From positions 1 through 19,915 of the forward strand of contig JALLPB010000489.1 of the NCBI GenBank assembly GCA_036939975.1: a stretch of 19,915 nucleotides of DNA. The letters are read 5' to 3'. Every line of letters starts with the position of its first letter. The first letter of the stretch is position 1. The notes beneath the pieces were generated by a model that ran no database searches, had not been told where the DNA came from, and was given only the letters and a program-made list of their open reading frames with translations. Shown here in pieces: positions 1-9,821 of this stretch. A program made the position numbers and the translations under genes. This stretch comes from Cyclostephanos tholiformis (taxonomy: Eukaryota > Bacillariophyta > Thalassiosirophyceae > Thalassiosirales > Thalassiosiraceae).

Positions 1-2
1 AG

Positions 3-977
3 GATATACTGTTCCCACCTGAACCGTCCGACGAATTTGGTCGACGCCCCCCCGGGCGGCCAAAATTGCTAGACAAATCCAGCTCTCTGGGGCTACTTTT
101 ATTTTATATCGGGAGCACGATGACGAACAAGTATCTCTGTTTGATTTTTGGAATTGTTCCGACTCAATGCACTATTTACATTAAGGATATGTTGCTCCTC
201 GCAACTGACAAGCTCTGTTGTCACCCACTCTCGTCAGTTCGTTTTCCAGATGCAGCAAAGATGGAACAGTTCGCGGCAATGGTAAATGCGCGCGAGCCGT
301 TGATCGACGATGTGATTGGATTTATGGATGGAGTTTCACTTCCAACCCAGTGCACCTCCGAGGAGAACGAACAAAACGCAATGTACGATGGCTACACTTG
401 CGACACGACGGTCAACAACGTTTTGGCGTATGGTCCCGACGGTAAGGTGTTTCTGAGTGCACTCAATTTCCCGGGCAGTTGGACCGATGGAAAAATGTCG
501 GCGCATTTCATTGAATTTATTAAACGAAAGATTGGGAGGTATAAAATTTGCGTTGACCAGGGATTTCCACGTCAGGGTGAGGCATATGGAATTTTGGTGG
601 GCCCCATTTCTAGGAGGACTGCAAGGGGATTGCATAGGGATGTGCGTGATTATTTGCTGAAAATAAGTAATATTCATACATCTCTTCGGCAGGCAAGCGA
701 ATGGGGGATGCGCGGTCTGCAAGGGACTTTCCCGCGTCTGAAGAGTAGGCTTCCATACGACAAGAAGAAGCGGCGCTTAGTGCTCGAAACAATTGTTTTT
801 ATTCACAATCTGCGAACCGATATTGTTGGGATGAATCAAATTAAAACCGTGTTTTTTCCGGAGTATGAGCGAATTCATACTCTCGAGGGATATGATCGAA
901 TTCGACAATACTATTTTCGGCCAGGCGAATATGATACCGACGATGACAACGATGAAAGTGATAGTGACGATGAGTAA
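3..977 (+). CDS. Harbinger-type (HARBI1-like, DDE_Tnp_4) transposase, 5' partial
   Basis: The frame is open from base 3, the left window edge, to the TAA at 975-977, so the N-terminus is missing and the true start is not visible. The first visible part (about residues 20-60 of the open frame) reads like the helix-turn-helix that precedes the nuclease in this family (LLLFYIGSTMT, then SLIFG-like CLIFGIVPTQ). The catalytic domain follows in order: FMDGVSLP (first Asp), FPGSWTD (second Asp), CVDQGFP (equivalent of the family's DSGYP), and ASEWGMRGLQGTFPRLKSRL (catalytic Glu, as in the family's VERAFGRLK). The C-terminus is a short acidic tail (DTDDDNDESDSDDE). All four landmarks are intact and there is no internal stop. 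The product would cut and join transposon ends in the nucleus. Family assignment is confident; activity is inference. Confidence 0.85.
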   Translation, partial: DILFPPEPSDEFGRRPPGRPKLLDKSSSLGLLLFYIGSTMTNKYLCLIFGIVPTQCTIYIKDMLLLATDKLCCHPLSSVRFPDAAKMEQFAAMVNAREPLIDDVIGFMDGVSLPTQCTSEENEQNAMYDGYTCDTTVNNVLAYGPDGKVFLSALNFPGSWTDGKMSAHFIEFIKRKIGRYKICVDQGFPRQGEAYGILVGPISRRTARGLHRDVRDYLLKISNIHTSLRQASEWGMRGLQGTFPRLKSRLPYDKKKRRLVLETIVFIHNLRTDIVGMNQIKTVFFPEYERIHTLEGYDRIRQYYFRPGEYDTDDDNDESDSDDE

Positions 978-1153
978 TTATATTGTTAAAAATAATACAA
1001 CGAGTGATCGTATTCGTAAACATCTTTAATACTAATATAAAATTAGGTATGCCTCCTCCCGACATCGATCGTGACTGCTCCGGTATTTGTAACGACCGCC
1101 TCTCCCCCCCGTGACTCGTATCTATCCTCCTCTCGCTCTATCCTCCTCTCGCG

Positions 1154-2440
1154 CTAGTCCTCTCCCTCCAGTTCATCCCCCACCATTAGCTTGTCGGACG
1201 TCTTTTTTTCACCTCGCGCGTTCTTCCTTTTTTCATCGTTGTCACTATCACCGTACTCACTGCTGCTGCCGCTGCTATTACTGCTGCTGCTACTACTACT
1301 ATCGTCACTTCCCGTCTTCCTCCTACTCCTCTTGCTCCTCTTTTTCTTCCTCTTCTTCCGCTGGTTCTTAAGGATCTTACGTAGGAGCTTCGTGGTGATT
1401 TCGTTATTTTGCTCCAATAACTTAATCCGGTCAGACACTCTCTCGGCGTCATGCCGGTGGTCCTGACGCATCATCTGCATTTCTAACGCGTGTTGCTGTT
1501 GCATCATAAACATCATCCCCCCCCCCCCATCACTGCTTTGTGACGAGGGGGGCTTACCAATTTTCTGACATAGCATATCGATGGACTGACTTACCGAATG
1601 ACGTTTTTTGTTCGTAGAATTCTTCGTTTTGTTCGACGAACTCGACGATAAACGGCGCGACGACTGCTTCTGACTTCGACTGTCAATGGGCGGGGTCAAC
1701 CTTTCGACGTCGTCTCCAAATTCATCGTCGTCTCGTCCAAATAAGTCAACCGGCATTCGTTGTAAAGTTCGAGTCAAGGGATCGTTGCCAAACGTAAGGC
1801 GACGAAATCCATCACCACCAAGTTGTGGTGGGGCAGATTCAGGTCGGGGAGAGGATGCGGCGGAAAAGGCAGAGGACCCGGTGTCTGTTCCTAGCGAGAC
1901 ACGGGTTTCCATGGCAATTGACGTGCGGTGTCCTGTTCCCCCTCCGTCGTCAACCTCGCCGTCTCCTACCTTCTCTCCATCTCCATCTCTATCCATCTCC
2001 ATCTCCGCATCATCGTTGCTATTGTTATTTAAAAACTCCCCATTATTTGACTCGTCCCCTTCGAAAGAATTGCTATCCTCTTCATCCGACGAGCCTTCCT
2101 TCGAGCGTGCCATCATAAAACATGAATCATCGTCCCCAGACGTCCCCCCAAGTACTGTGGCGCTCGATTTTCCCATAATTTTACGTGCAATTCCGAGGCA
2201 TTGTAAAAGCATTTGATACTTCGGACCACCACCCCCGGTTGGCTTTTTATAATTATTGCACATCTTAAATCGCCAATATTTCTCCATTTCACGGGGATCC
2301 CTCTCCTCACTCTCACCGGAGCGCTTCTGGTACTCAGCGGCAACAACCTTCCAAAGATTATGCCCATTGGGGAGGAACTCACCAACGAGCTCCATCAGAA
2401 GAGGCCTACGATAATTCTTTGCCCCATGGGCACGTGCCAT
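1154..2440 (-). CDS. Myb/SANT-like DNA-binding protein of the Harbinger element
   Basis: A single-exon frame of 428 residues starts at the ATG at 2440. Residues about 8-95 form a tryptophan-containing helical domain (RRPLLMELVGEFLPNGHNLW, then EMEKYWRFKMCNNYKKPTG), resembling the Myb/SANT-like family (DUF6818 type) common in stramenopile genomes. Next come an acidic Ser/Asp/Glu-rich linker, a glutamine/methionine segment (MMFMMQQQHALEMQMM), a likely coiled coil (HDAERVSDRIKLLEQNNEI) and a very basic stretch (NQRKKRKKKRSKRSRRK) that would serve as nuclear localisation signal, then a serine-rich tail. In Harbinger transposons the second protein binds element ends and carries the transposase into the nucleus; the convergent neighbour at 3-977 fits that role. 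The DUF6818 name is from memory of the motif and should be confirmed by a profile search. Confidence 0.75.
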   Translation of the reverse strand: MARAHGAKNYRRPLLMELVGEFLPNGHNLWKVVAAEYQKRSGESEERDPREMEKYWRFKMCNNYKKPTGGGGPKYQMLLQCLGIARKIMGKSSATVLGGTSGDDDSCFMMARSKEGSSDEEDSNSFEGDESNNGEFLNNNSNDDAEMEMDRDGDGEKVGDGEVDDGGGTGHRTSIAMETRVSLGTDTGSSAFSAASSPRPESAPPQLGGDGFRRLTFGNDPLTRTLQRMPVDLFGRDDDEFGDDVERLTPPIDSRSQKQSSRRLSSSSSNKTKNSTNKKRHSVSQSIDMLCQKIGKPPSSQSSDGGGGMMFMMQQQHALEMQMMRQDHRHDAERVSDRIKLLEQNNEITTKLLRKILKNQRKKRKKKRSKRSRRKTGSDDSSSSSSSNSSGSSSEYGDSDNDEKRKNARGEKKTSDKLMVGDELEGED

Positions 2441-2883
2441 CTTGGAGAGCGTTGAGGATAGCAGGCCTTCTCTTCGATGTCGCGGTGTTGCCTTTTCTGG
2501 ACGGTGCGCGTATGGTACGATTTTTTTACAAGAAGTGTAACTTAAGTCCCACTAAAGTCATACGAAAATCTTCACCAAATGCTTGGTGATGTCTTGATGG
2601 AGAAACCTAAGTCTTAACTTTCTGTGGTTATATATTTACGTTATCCGTAATTGGTGTTCTAAATCGTTCTAAACAGGATTTAGAATAATTTCGGAATCCA
2701 CTTTTGAGAAAGCGTGCCAAACGAGTTCTAAATTTTGGCACTAAAAAAATTTAGAACAATTTCGGAAGTCACCCAATATATTATTATCCAGATTACGATT
2801 GATTACTCTACGAGATTTCGGTTGGCATGTAAGGACAAAGAGGGCATCCATAAAATAATCTTGCATCTTGCTCTACCGCAACC
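2441..2883. other. Intergenic stretch holding hairpins; expected right end of the Harbinger element
   Basis: No coding frame of note. A small hairpin CACCAA-ATGC-TTGGTG lies at 2573-2588. From about 2655 to 2772 there are repeated GTTCTAAA and TTTAGAA motifs, listed separately. The stretch also serves as 5' flank for the gene at 2884 and for the Myb-like gene on the other strand. I could not identify a terminal inverted repeat or a 3-bp target duplication because the partner end is not in the window. Confidence 0.5.
2667..2772. repeat. Two tandem hairpin units each followed by an AATTTCGGAA direct repeat
   Basis: Unit 1: TTCTAAA (2667-2673), loop CAGGA, TTTAGAA (2679-2685), then TAATTTCGGAATCCAC. 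Unit 2: GTTCTAAATTTT (2725-2736), 9-base loop, AAAATTTAGAAC (2746-2757), a perfect 12-bp stem, then AATTTCGGAAGTCAC. The 3' arms plus the tail match over about 24 positions with few differences. An extra GTTCTAAAT at 2656 precedes unit 1. This is the layout of a transposon end or MITE remnant. The same TTCTAAAT/ATTTAGAA words occur in the ends of the transposon at 14216-15130, so the two may be related. Confidence 0.6.
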
Positions 2884-4947
2884 ATGGCCGACGGCATAGC
2901 ATCTACAGTGAAGGGGAGCGACGAAGTTCAAGTTGATAAAAAATTGGACGAAATCGTCTCGCTCGTACTAGCATGCAGCCGTGGCGAAGTAGGACATGAT
3001 GCGGTCGAGAATGCACTATCTTCAATTGTTGGGGACCAGGCACCGCCTTGTTCATTGGGCAGCGGCGATGGCGGGGTTGTTACGGCGGCCAAATCTGAAA
3101 GAATTTCACACACAAAGAGGGATGTCATAATCCCAGACAATGGAAACTATGACGAGGACAGCGAAGATGAAAAGCAAACAAAAGAAAACTTAAACGCTGA
3201 CACCGCCACGAAAAATAACACAAATGAGGCGAAGAAAGCTACAACTGAAAGAAGACGGTCTTGCACCGATCGCCGCGAGGCATTGGAGAAAATTCCATTG
3301 GGTAAAATGGGTGAAAGAATGCTAGTCACATTTGGAGATGGTCCATGCCCAGATTTGGACGTGATAACCTCCGCTCTCTTGGGAACAAGGGCGACCCTTC
3401 AGCGTGCCATTCTCGATGCACGAGCTCTGCGTCGGTATGTATCGGTCACATATTGTTTGCTGTATACTTAATATAAAATTGTGTGCAACCGAGTATCGAG
3501 TGGATTCTCATTCCGTTCATCATCTTGAAACCAATGATGAAAGGAAGCTAAAAAATGATTGGCATCAGGCGCGTGCGGTAGCCACAATGCACAGAGGAGC
3601 GGCTGCGTCCAACGACCAAATTAAAAAGACTTCGTCGGGAATCCAAAGCTCAGTTGCTGATAGTGCATTATCTTTTCGGGCAATGGATGGATGTGCTGAC
3701 GAAATTAGGTTTGACGTGTCATGCGGATTCGACGTAGCTCAACTAGAAATGCTATTCCCAGAAGAGATGAGTGCCTACCAAAGGTGGAAAAAGGTGTGTA
3801 CAACCAAATCAGTGCTCGCAAAAATTATCATTGTTTATATTGATTCACGATTCTCGCAATAATGATCACATTAAGATGCATGAAGCGTACACGGAGAATA
3901 GTGAAGAAATTCCGAAAAAGAGTTCCAACGAAAGTGAAAATCATTTGGATGCCGAGTGCGCAGCACCAGAGCTGGATAATATAAACAGCGGTCGATTGAT
4001 TGAGAGACTATATAATTTTGACGCTAGAACGGATAAGATGCGTGGCGATTGGTACCTAAAATTCGCAGATGTTCGTCGGGGATCTTTCTTGCCACGCTCA
4101 TATGGTCGAAAGCCGATTGAAAATCAAGAAAAAAAGAGAGGTCGTCCACCTAAGAATCGAACAACTTGGCAAAACTTGAATCCATCATCTGTCACTTTCT
4201 TGCACTGGATTGGATTTGATCCGGCGTCTGCGTTATCACCGCCCAATGAAGATACCACTCAGGCTTTAGGCTATCTTGCATATGACTTTTTTGGTCGTAT
4301 TGTTGAAAAGGTACGATAAATTTATTTCATCGTTTACATTATTGCCAGTCATGTGTTTGACCCACATATATCTCTAACATGCGCCCCAAGGCGGTATCTT
4401 TGCGTTTGAAGTGTGACGATCGTACGGATGCATCTCTGAAGCCGCATCGCTCTCGTTCTGAGAGTCCCATCCTTGAACTTACTGGAGGAGATCAACTTGA
4501 GAAAGAAAACATAGATCAAGCCATAGCAGAGGTAGATCTGAACTCTTTATGCAGCTCATCAAATGTTGATCTAGGCAAATCAGCCAAAATTACGCAGCTC
4601 TACTTCGGCCCTGGTTTTGAAAATCGACTAGAGTTGGAAATGGATGAGTAAGTGTTTTATTTTTCATGTGCATCAACTGATATTTTTCTTTAGATTGCTG
4701 ATGTCTCCATGGTGATTCGGTGCTCTCACAACAAACACTGCTTGGAAGAATATTTGGGTCCAAAGAAAAATCTTTGTCCCCAGAAGAGTTGAAGGCTCGC
4801 AAAGAAGAAGAGCATCTATTTTCAGAACTCCCTCGACTTCCTACAATACTTTCCAGGGACACATATATTCCCGACAACTGCCCAACAGATGAAACCGAAG
4901 CGGGATGTATATCATCCACATCAAAAAAAAGTCGCACTGATAAATGA
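2884..4947 (+). CDS. Unrecognised five-exon nuclear-type protein with an AT-hook
   Basis: Proposed exons are 2884-3434, 3544-3793, 3876-4310, 4391-4647 and 4749-4947. The phases agree throughout and give 563 residues. Donors are GTATGT, GTGTGT, GTACGA and GTAAGT. The ATG at 2884 follows ACC. The N-terminal part is acidic and lysine-rich. Exon 2 has a helical stretch around KLKNDWHQARAVATMHRGA. Exon 3 carries AYQRWKKMHEAYTEN across the 2/3 junction, an AT-hook (EKKRGRPPKNR) and a hydrophobic segment (HWIGFDP, then ALGYLAYDFFGRIVEKAV into exon 4) that could be a short histone-fold-like or dimerisation helix. The C-terminus ends in a basic KKSRTDK. AT-hooks bind the minor groove of A/T-rich DNA, so a chromatin role is likely, but I do not recognise the family. 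The last junction is uncertain: a better-looking acceptor at 4693 (TTTCTTTAG) would end the protein at 4713-4715 after seven more residues. I prefer 4749 because it keeps a clearly protein-like frame to 4947. Confidence 0.6.
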
Positions 4948-5144
4948 GTAATTGCAATGACTTGTGCACCTTCTTGCTTCGAACCCAGATAATGCATTTA
5001 AGATACACAGCATTAAAGCGCATTCATTGGCATCTGAAAATATTCGTAGTTTAGCGAAGTGTGGCCACTAGTGGGCATCTCTCAGAGAGAGGGTGCATTA
5101 ATTTTCGAATTTGATCCGAAGGGAGAATATCCAAATGCAACATT

Positions 5145-5171
5145 CCAACACATCCAACACATCCAACACAT
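5145..5171 (+). repeat. Three copies of a 9-bp tandem repeat CCAACACAT
   Basis: CCAACACAT occurs three times head to tail, immediately 3' of the GDT1-like gene (which reads leftward and stops at 5185). It is a short non-coding minisatellite in the space between two convergent genes. No function is implied. Confidence 0.85.
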
Positions 5172-5184
5172 CATGATAATCGCT

Positions 5185-6396
5185 TTAGGCGAAAATGCCG
5201 ATTGCGGTGGTCGCCGCGAAAACTAAGAACAGCGTACCCCCAATATAGCCAATGACCTTTTCAGATATGAACTTTGATATGTAGGCTCCCCCAATAACGG
5301 CGATTCCAGTCGCGACAGCGTGCGCGGCAATGGCACCAGCTCCAACACTAATGGGATTTTGAGCCGCCGACAGCGCTATCGTGGCAAGGAAGGAGCGATC
5401 TCCGAATTCAGCAGCAAATACCAAGGCGAAAATGCTAGCTATCTGAGCCCTGAAAGAATGATGCATAGGCGTTACTTTTTAAAGCGGAGCACGAACAGTG
5501 TCAACGGATGTTTTGAATTTCATTCATGCACTCACCCCGCGGAGGCCTTGTTAATTGTGTCGCTACCCTCGACCGTCTCTTCGGCCTCTTCGAATTCCTC
5601 GTCCATGGCACTCTTTCCTTCTCCATCCGTCTCGAATGCTTCACTCAAAATCTTTATACCGAAATAGGTAAACGCTATAACGGCAGCTACGTCATCGAGG
5701 GGGATACCATTTGCAATCTCAGAAGGAACAGCGTGAAAGACCTGTCCAATGACGACCGAAATGATCGTCATGACAGCAAGAGCCCCGAGTGAACCCACGA
5801 AGGAGATAAATCGCGAAAGCTTCGCGGCCAAAAGAGCCGCAACGAAGAATGTCTTATCTCCGATCTCACTTAAAAACACAAGACTAAATGCCTGATAAAA
5901 TCCAGAATCTGTCAGACTCGCGAACCATGCAGAGTAGGAGGCAGATGCTGTTGCTATGGGTATTGATAGGGCGTTCGAGGCAACTGGCAGAGCGAGTACC
6001 GTAAGCGCCGCCAAGGCTGCCGAGGGAACAAAGATGCCGATTTTATTCCGATTGAAAGTGATGCGTTTTTCGGGTGCATGCAGTATTCGTTTATTCTCAA
6101 CAGTTATGTTGGGCACAACAGTTGCCATCGAATCGTCATGAGCCTCTCGAGGCATCAAATTAGCAACGAGTGGTACGCGAAGGCCAGGCGCCAATCGGAT
6201 GGACCGCGATGGAGACCTACGCAATGTGACATCAACGCATCAATATGAGTAAAAGTCGATCGGCCATCGAGTTACCTGGACAAAAAAAGCAAAATCACAT
6301 AATCATAATATATTATGCTACGTACCCTACAAATCCATTAGTGATCTGGACGCATATGCTCACAAAAATAAGCTTCACTAACGCGATCGTTGACAT
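5185..6396 (-). CDS. Plastid GDT1/UPF0016 family cation transporter (PAM71/CGLD1-like)
   Basis: Three exons on the minus strand, 6396-6326, 6216-5536 and 5449-5185, joined in phase to give 338 residues. The first exon encodes a signal peptide ([20 protein letters not shown], then GF), and the second starts with a basic, Ser/Arg-rich stretch ([11 protein letters not shown]). Together they look like the bipartite presequence of a stramenopile plastid protein. The family hallmark occurs twice, as expected for this internally duplicated transporter: EIGDKTFF at about residue 141 and EFGDRSFL at about residue 265, each within a hydrophobic repeat. An acidic loop ([15 protein letters not shown]) separates the halves. 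Plant and algal members move manganese and/or calcium across the chloroplast envelope or thylakoid membrane and are needed to load the PSII manganese cluster. The gene is divergent from the plastid pyruvate dehydrogenase gene with 484 bp between start codons. Without exon 1 the frame has only a TTG at its start, which supports the spliced model. Confidence 0.88.
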
Positions 6397-6880
6397 GGCC
6401 AGCGATGTTTCCGCCCTTTCAGCTTGTCTGTTGCGGTTCAATTATTCCGATTTCAATGGCGCCGAAGATCGGTTCGGATGGCTGGGCACTTATTTGTGGG
6501 AGTCACAGAGGTGGCTTGATGTTTTTTTGTGAAGATTTTTTACAAGTGGAGCGTCACAAACGTTCCCGCCATTTTTAGATTTGCTTAAAGGGCCGGGTCG
6601 GATCGGAGCGAACGTACGTACGATGTCTCTCCTCCCTGCTCTCTCTCACTGTTTATCTCAACACAGGTAGAAAATAATGACGTCGCCCGAATCGAGAAGC
6701 GAGGCGTCGGTCGCCTCCAAGAAATTTTTTTTATCGTTTCTCTCCGACAAAATTGGGTCGTCTCACCACGCCACGAGGTGACATCACACAACTGGGACGG
6801 GCTCGCGCTACATGCTGTGCTTCTCCTCTCTCCGAGATCAACCTCCCATATCACAATTTTTACTCTATTTCGACCTAAAG
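6397..6880. promoter_or_regulatory. Shared divergent promoter between GDT1-like and fused PDH E1 genes
   Basis: The 484 bp between the two start codons contain no convincing gene. Two bZIP/CRE-like sites can be seen: TGACGTCG at 6678-6685 and TGACATCA at 6779-6786, both nearer the dehydrogenase gene. CRE-type TGACGT sites mediate light and CO2 responses of plastid-related genes in diatoms. Whether these are used is inference from sequence only. Confidence 0.45.
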
Positions 6881-9637
6881 ATGATCTTCGCTCGTTATGC
6901 CGTTGCCCTGGCGCTTTGCGCCTCAACCTCGACCGCTTTCGTGTGAGTCAAAGTTTGGTATCTCAGATGACGGCAACGATAGTGAATATTGTTGACAACA
7001 ACCGGACGATCTTCGATCTACCATCCTTGTCATGGGTATCTCACCGTTCGGAATTCTTGTCATCTTATTGTTGTTCCCATTCGCAGCGCCCCCAGGAATG
7101 CCGGCCATGGTGTTCAAGTTATCGCTCCCTCAGACCGAGTGGTTTCCCCGTTGATGACATCTACTCTCTCGAAGCCAGAGGTGAGTTGCAATGACGGCTA
7201 TTTAAACACCGCATTGATGTTTTGAATACAGATTGAACCTCTTTTTTTCGCCTCCATAATCATAGACTGAAACCGAAGCACCGGAGCCCGCCGTCATGCG
7301 CCCCCCGATCAATCTCAAATGGGACAAGATCGCCCAGCAGGTAAGTCAATTTTAACACCGAATCACTATTGCCGTCTCTTTGGAAATAATATGAGTCTCA
7401 ATTCGATTGCCCCCTCATAGCTCGTCGACGTGTTTGGATACTCTCAAACGGAGGTTGATATGTATGCTGGAGAGGTGGAGAACAGCAAAGAGGTGCTCAT
7501 GCAAATTTACAAAGCCCTCCAGTTGAACCGAGGGTTCGAGAACGCCTGCAACCAACAGTACATGCAAGGGAAAATTAGGGGATTCATGCACCTCGACAAC
7601 GGACAGGAATCCATCCCCGCCCTAGTGGACTACGCCATTAAAACGGGCGACAAGAAATACTCCTACTACCGCGAGCACACCCATGCCCTCGCCAGTGGCG
7701 TCGACGCCGGCGCGATCATGGCCGAGCTTTTCATGAAGGAGACGGGAACCTGCAAGGGAGCTGGCGGGTCCATGCATATTTTTGACAAGCCCACGTATTT
7801 CCAGGGTGGATGGGCACTTGTTTCGGAGCAGCTCCCGTACGCTGCGGGTGCGGCCAAGAGCATTTTGTTGGACCGCAAATTGGGCATCTCCGACAACGAG
7901 AAGTATGAGAAGCACGACGTCGCACCACCCTCGGATGACGACAGAATCTCGGTCGTTTTCGTCGGCGAAGGTGGCGCCCAGAACGGTCGTACTGCAGAAC
8001 TCCTAAATTCGGCGGCGAAGGATAATCTTCCCCTTCTCCTTGTTGTGATTGATAACGGGCGCGCTATCAACACGTACACTGGAGATGTTGCGACTAATGG
8101 AGCAGTATACCAGCAAGGGATTCACTATGGTATTCCAGGTCTTCTCGTTGACGGACAGGATGCTGCTGATGTGGCCAAGGGAGGAAAGGCTGTGATTGAC
8201 TACGTCAGGAGCGGCAAAGGACCGGCTATCCTGCAAGTCCATACTTATCGCTTCAATGGGCATTCTCCAGCAGATCCCGAGCACGAACGTGGTCGTAAGG
8301 AGGAGAAGGCATGGGCGAGAGTTGAGCAGGATCCGATCAAGATATTTGAAGACAAATACACTGCCAACGGAATGTTCACTGAAGATGAACTTAAAGAGAT
8401 GAAGAAGCAGGTCTTGAACGATGTCAAGGCAGCTGTAAAGTTTGCTGACGAATCCCCCATGCCTCCAGTGGAGCTCGCGAAGCAGCTCGAGTATCCTGAC
8501 GCTCCTGATACGGATTACAACCTCAAGCCTGCTCCTGCATTCGCCGACGCCGTGAACGCCCGTACCATATCGCCTGAAAAAATGGCTACCATCACTGCTC
8601 ACATTGAAATGCTTCGCAATAAGGCCATTGCAGGCGATATTTCGATCGGTGATGCCATCAATCTTGCCATTCACGAAGAGATGCTCCGTGATCCCACCAC
8701 CACCATTCATGCAGAAGATCTCCAGGCAGGATCGTCCTACGACATCCCCAAGCTCACTCAGCAGACCTATGGTCAAATCCGTGCTGCTGACGAGATTATT
8801 GATGAAGGCCATTTCATTGGCAAGGCTCTCGGGGAAGGCATGAATGGATACCGCCCGATTGTTGAGCTCATGAACACTAACTTTGGTATCTTCGGTATGG
8901 CCGAACTTAGTTCTGCCGGGAATACCTACGCTACAACGGGTGGTCAATTCGACATGCCCATGACCATTGTTGGCGCGGGAGGCACTGCTCCGAACCAATC
9001 CCTTGGTGCTGAACACAGCCAGCCATTCCATGCCTATGTCATGGGCATCCCGGGATTGAAGATCTGCACTGCCGCCTCGCCTGATGCCGCGTATGGTATC
9101 ACCAAAAGTATGATCCGTGACAATGGACCATGCTTCCTATTTGCGCCGGTTAAGATGATGAAGGAGGCCAAGGGGAAAGTGGAACTCGGTGTCTGTGCTC
9201 CCTTGAACAAGAGTGTCTTGTTACACAAGGCTTCCGACGCAAGTGTGGCCGCTGGCAAGGCTGTCACTGTCCTCACCTACCTCCATGGCGTGAAAGAGGC
9301 TCAGCTTGTCACTGACGAAATCATGGAAGAGGGATTCGACATTGATCTTATCGAATTGAGGAGCCTGAAGCCGCTTGACATGGACACCATTCGCAAGAGT
9401 TTGGAGCGCACCCACAAGGTCGCCATCCTTGATGAGAGCACCCTCACTGGAGGTGTTGGTGCAACAATCAGCGCCAGAATATCGGAGGAGCTCTTCGACT
9501 TACTAGACGCACCGGTGAGGCGCCTTTGCATGGATGACGCACCTGTTCCGTACGCATCCAGCATGGAAGTTGCCGTCGTCAAGCGTGGAAGTGACCTCGT
9601 GAAGGGGGTTTTCGACCTCATCACGAAGAAGTACTAG
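6881..9637 (+). CDS. Plastid pyruvate dehydrogenase E1, alpha and beta subunits fused in one protein
   Basis: Exons are 6881-6942, 7087-7180, 7266-7340 and 7421-9637 (GTGAGT, GTGAGT and GTAAGT donors; CAG or TAG acceptors). Phases agree and give 815 residues. The start encodes a signal peptide ending STAF, then VAPRNAGHG, a textbook stramenopile plastid-targeting site. The E1-alpha half spans about residues 100-440: YREHTHALASGV, the thiamine-diphosphate motif region GEGGAQNG (259-266) with IDNGRAIN about 25 residues on, and TYRFNGHSPADP (352-363). The E1-beta half spans about 480-815: ISIGDAINLAIHEEM, IIDEGHF with the conserved cofactor-contacting Glu, GAEHSQ, and SLKPLD near the end. A linker of roughly 40 residues rich in Pro/Asp/Ala joins them, with no stop or splice site. 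The enzyme decarboxylates pyruvate and passes the acetyl group to E2, supplying acetyl-CoA for plastid fatty acid synthesis. The two subunits are usually separate genes. Oddity: the Mg-binding GDG is GEG here. Confidence 0.9.
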
Positions 9638-9821
9638 GGGTGATCAACTTCCACCCAAGGAAATCAAGGCACAAACCCCAATATGCCGCCTCCATGTCTC
9701 GATGACGAAGAGCAGAGTGAACATAAAGATACATAGCAGAGTAAATTAGTCTTTTTCATCCAAGTTGTTTTAAAAGCTGGTGAAGAATGTTATAATTGCG
9801 AGCCCAGATGCGGCGCGCGCC

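Larger units (their letters stand above)
1..2440. mobile_element. PIF/Harbinger DNA transposon, left part outside window
   Basis: Two convergent genes, a DDE transposase at 3-977 (+) and a Myb/SANT-like DNA-binding protein at 1154-2440 (-), are separated by about 175 bp. This pairing is the usual content of PIF/Harbinger elements, in which both proteins are needed for transposition. The left end, and possibly the first part of the transposase gene, lies outside the window. The right terminal repeat should fall between 2441 and about 2880, but without the left end I cannot pair it, so the right boundary given here is only the start codon of the Myb-like gene. Both reading frames are open, so the element could be recent or active. 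Confidence 0.75.

Noticed and set aside
1111..2216. Ser/Pro-rich plus-strand frames opposite the Myb-like gene
   Set aside because: Low-complexity complements of the acidic and Ser-rich coding repeats; no start context or motif support.
4694..4790. Cys/His-containing frame (RCSHNKHCLEEYLGP) just after the TTTCTTTAG acceptor of the AT-hook gene
   Set aside because: It would need a phase that the GTAAGT donor at 4648 cannot give, and it stops soon; a non-canonical junction would be required.
8003..9031. 342-codon open frame antisense to the PDH E1 gene
   Set aside because: It mirrors codon structure of the strongly conserved sense gene and shows no recognisable domain.
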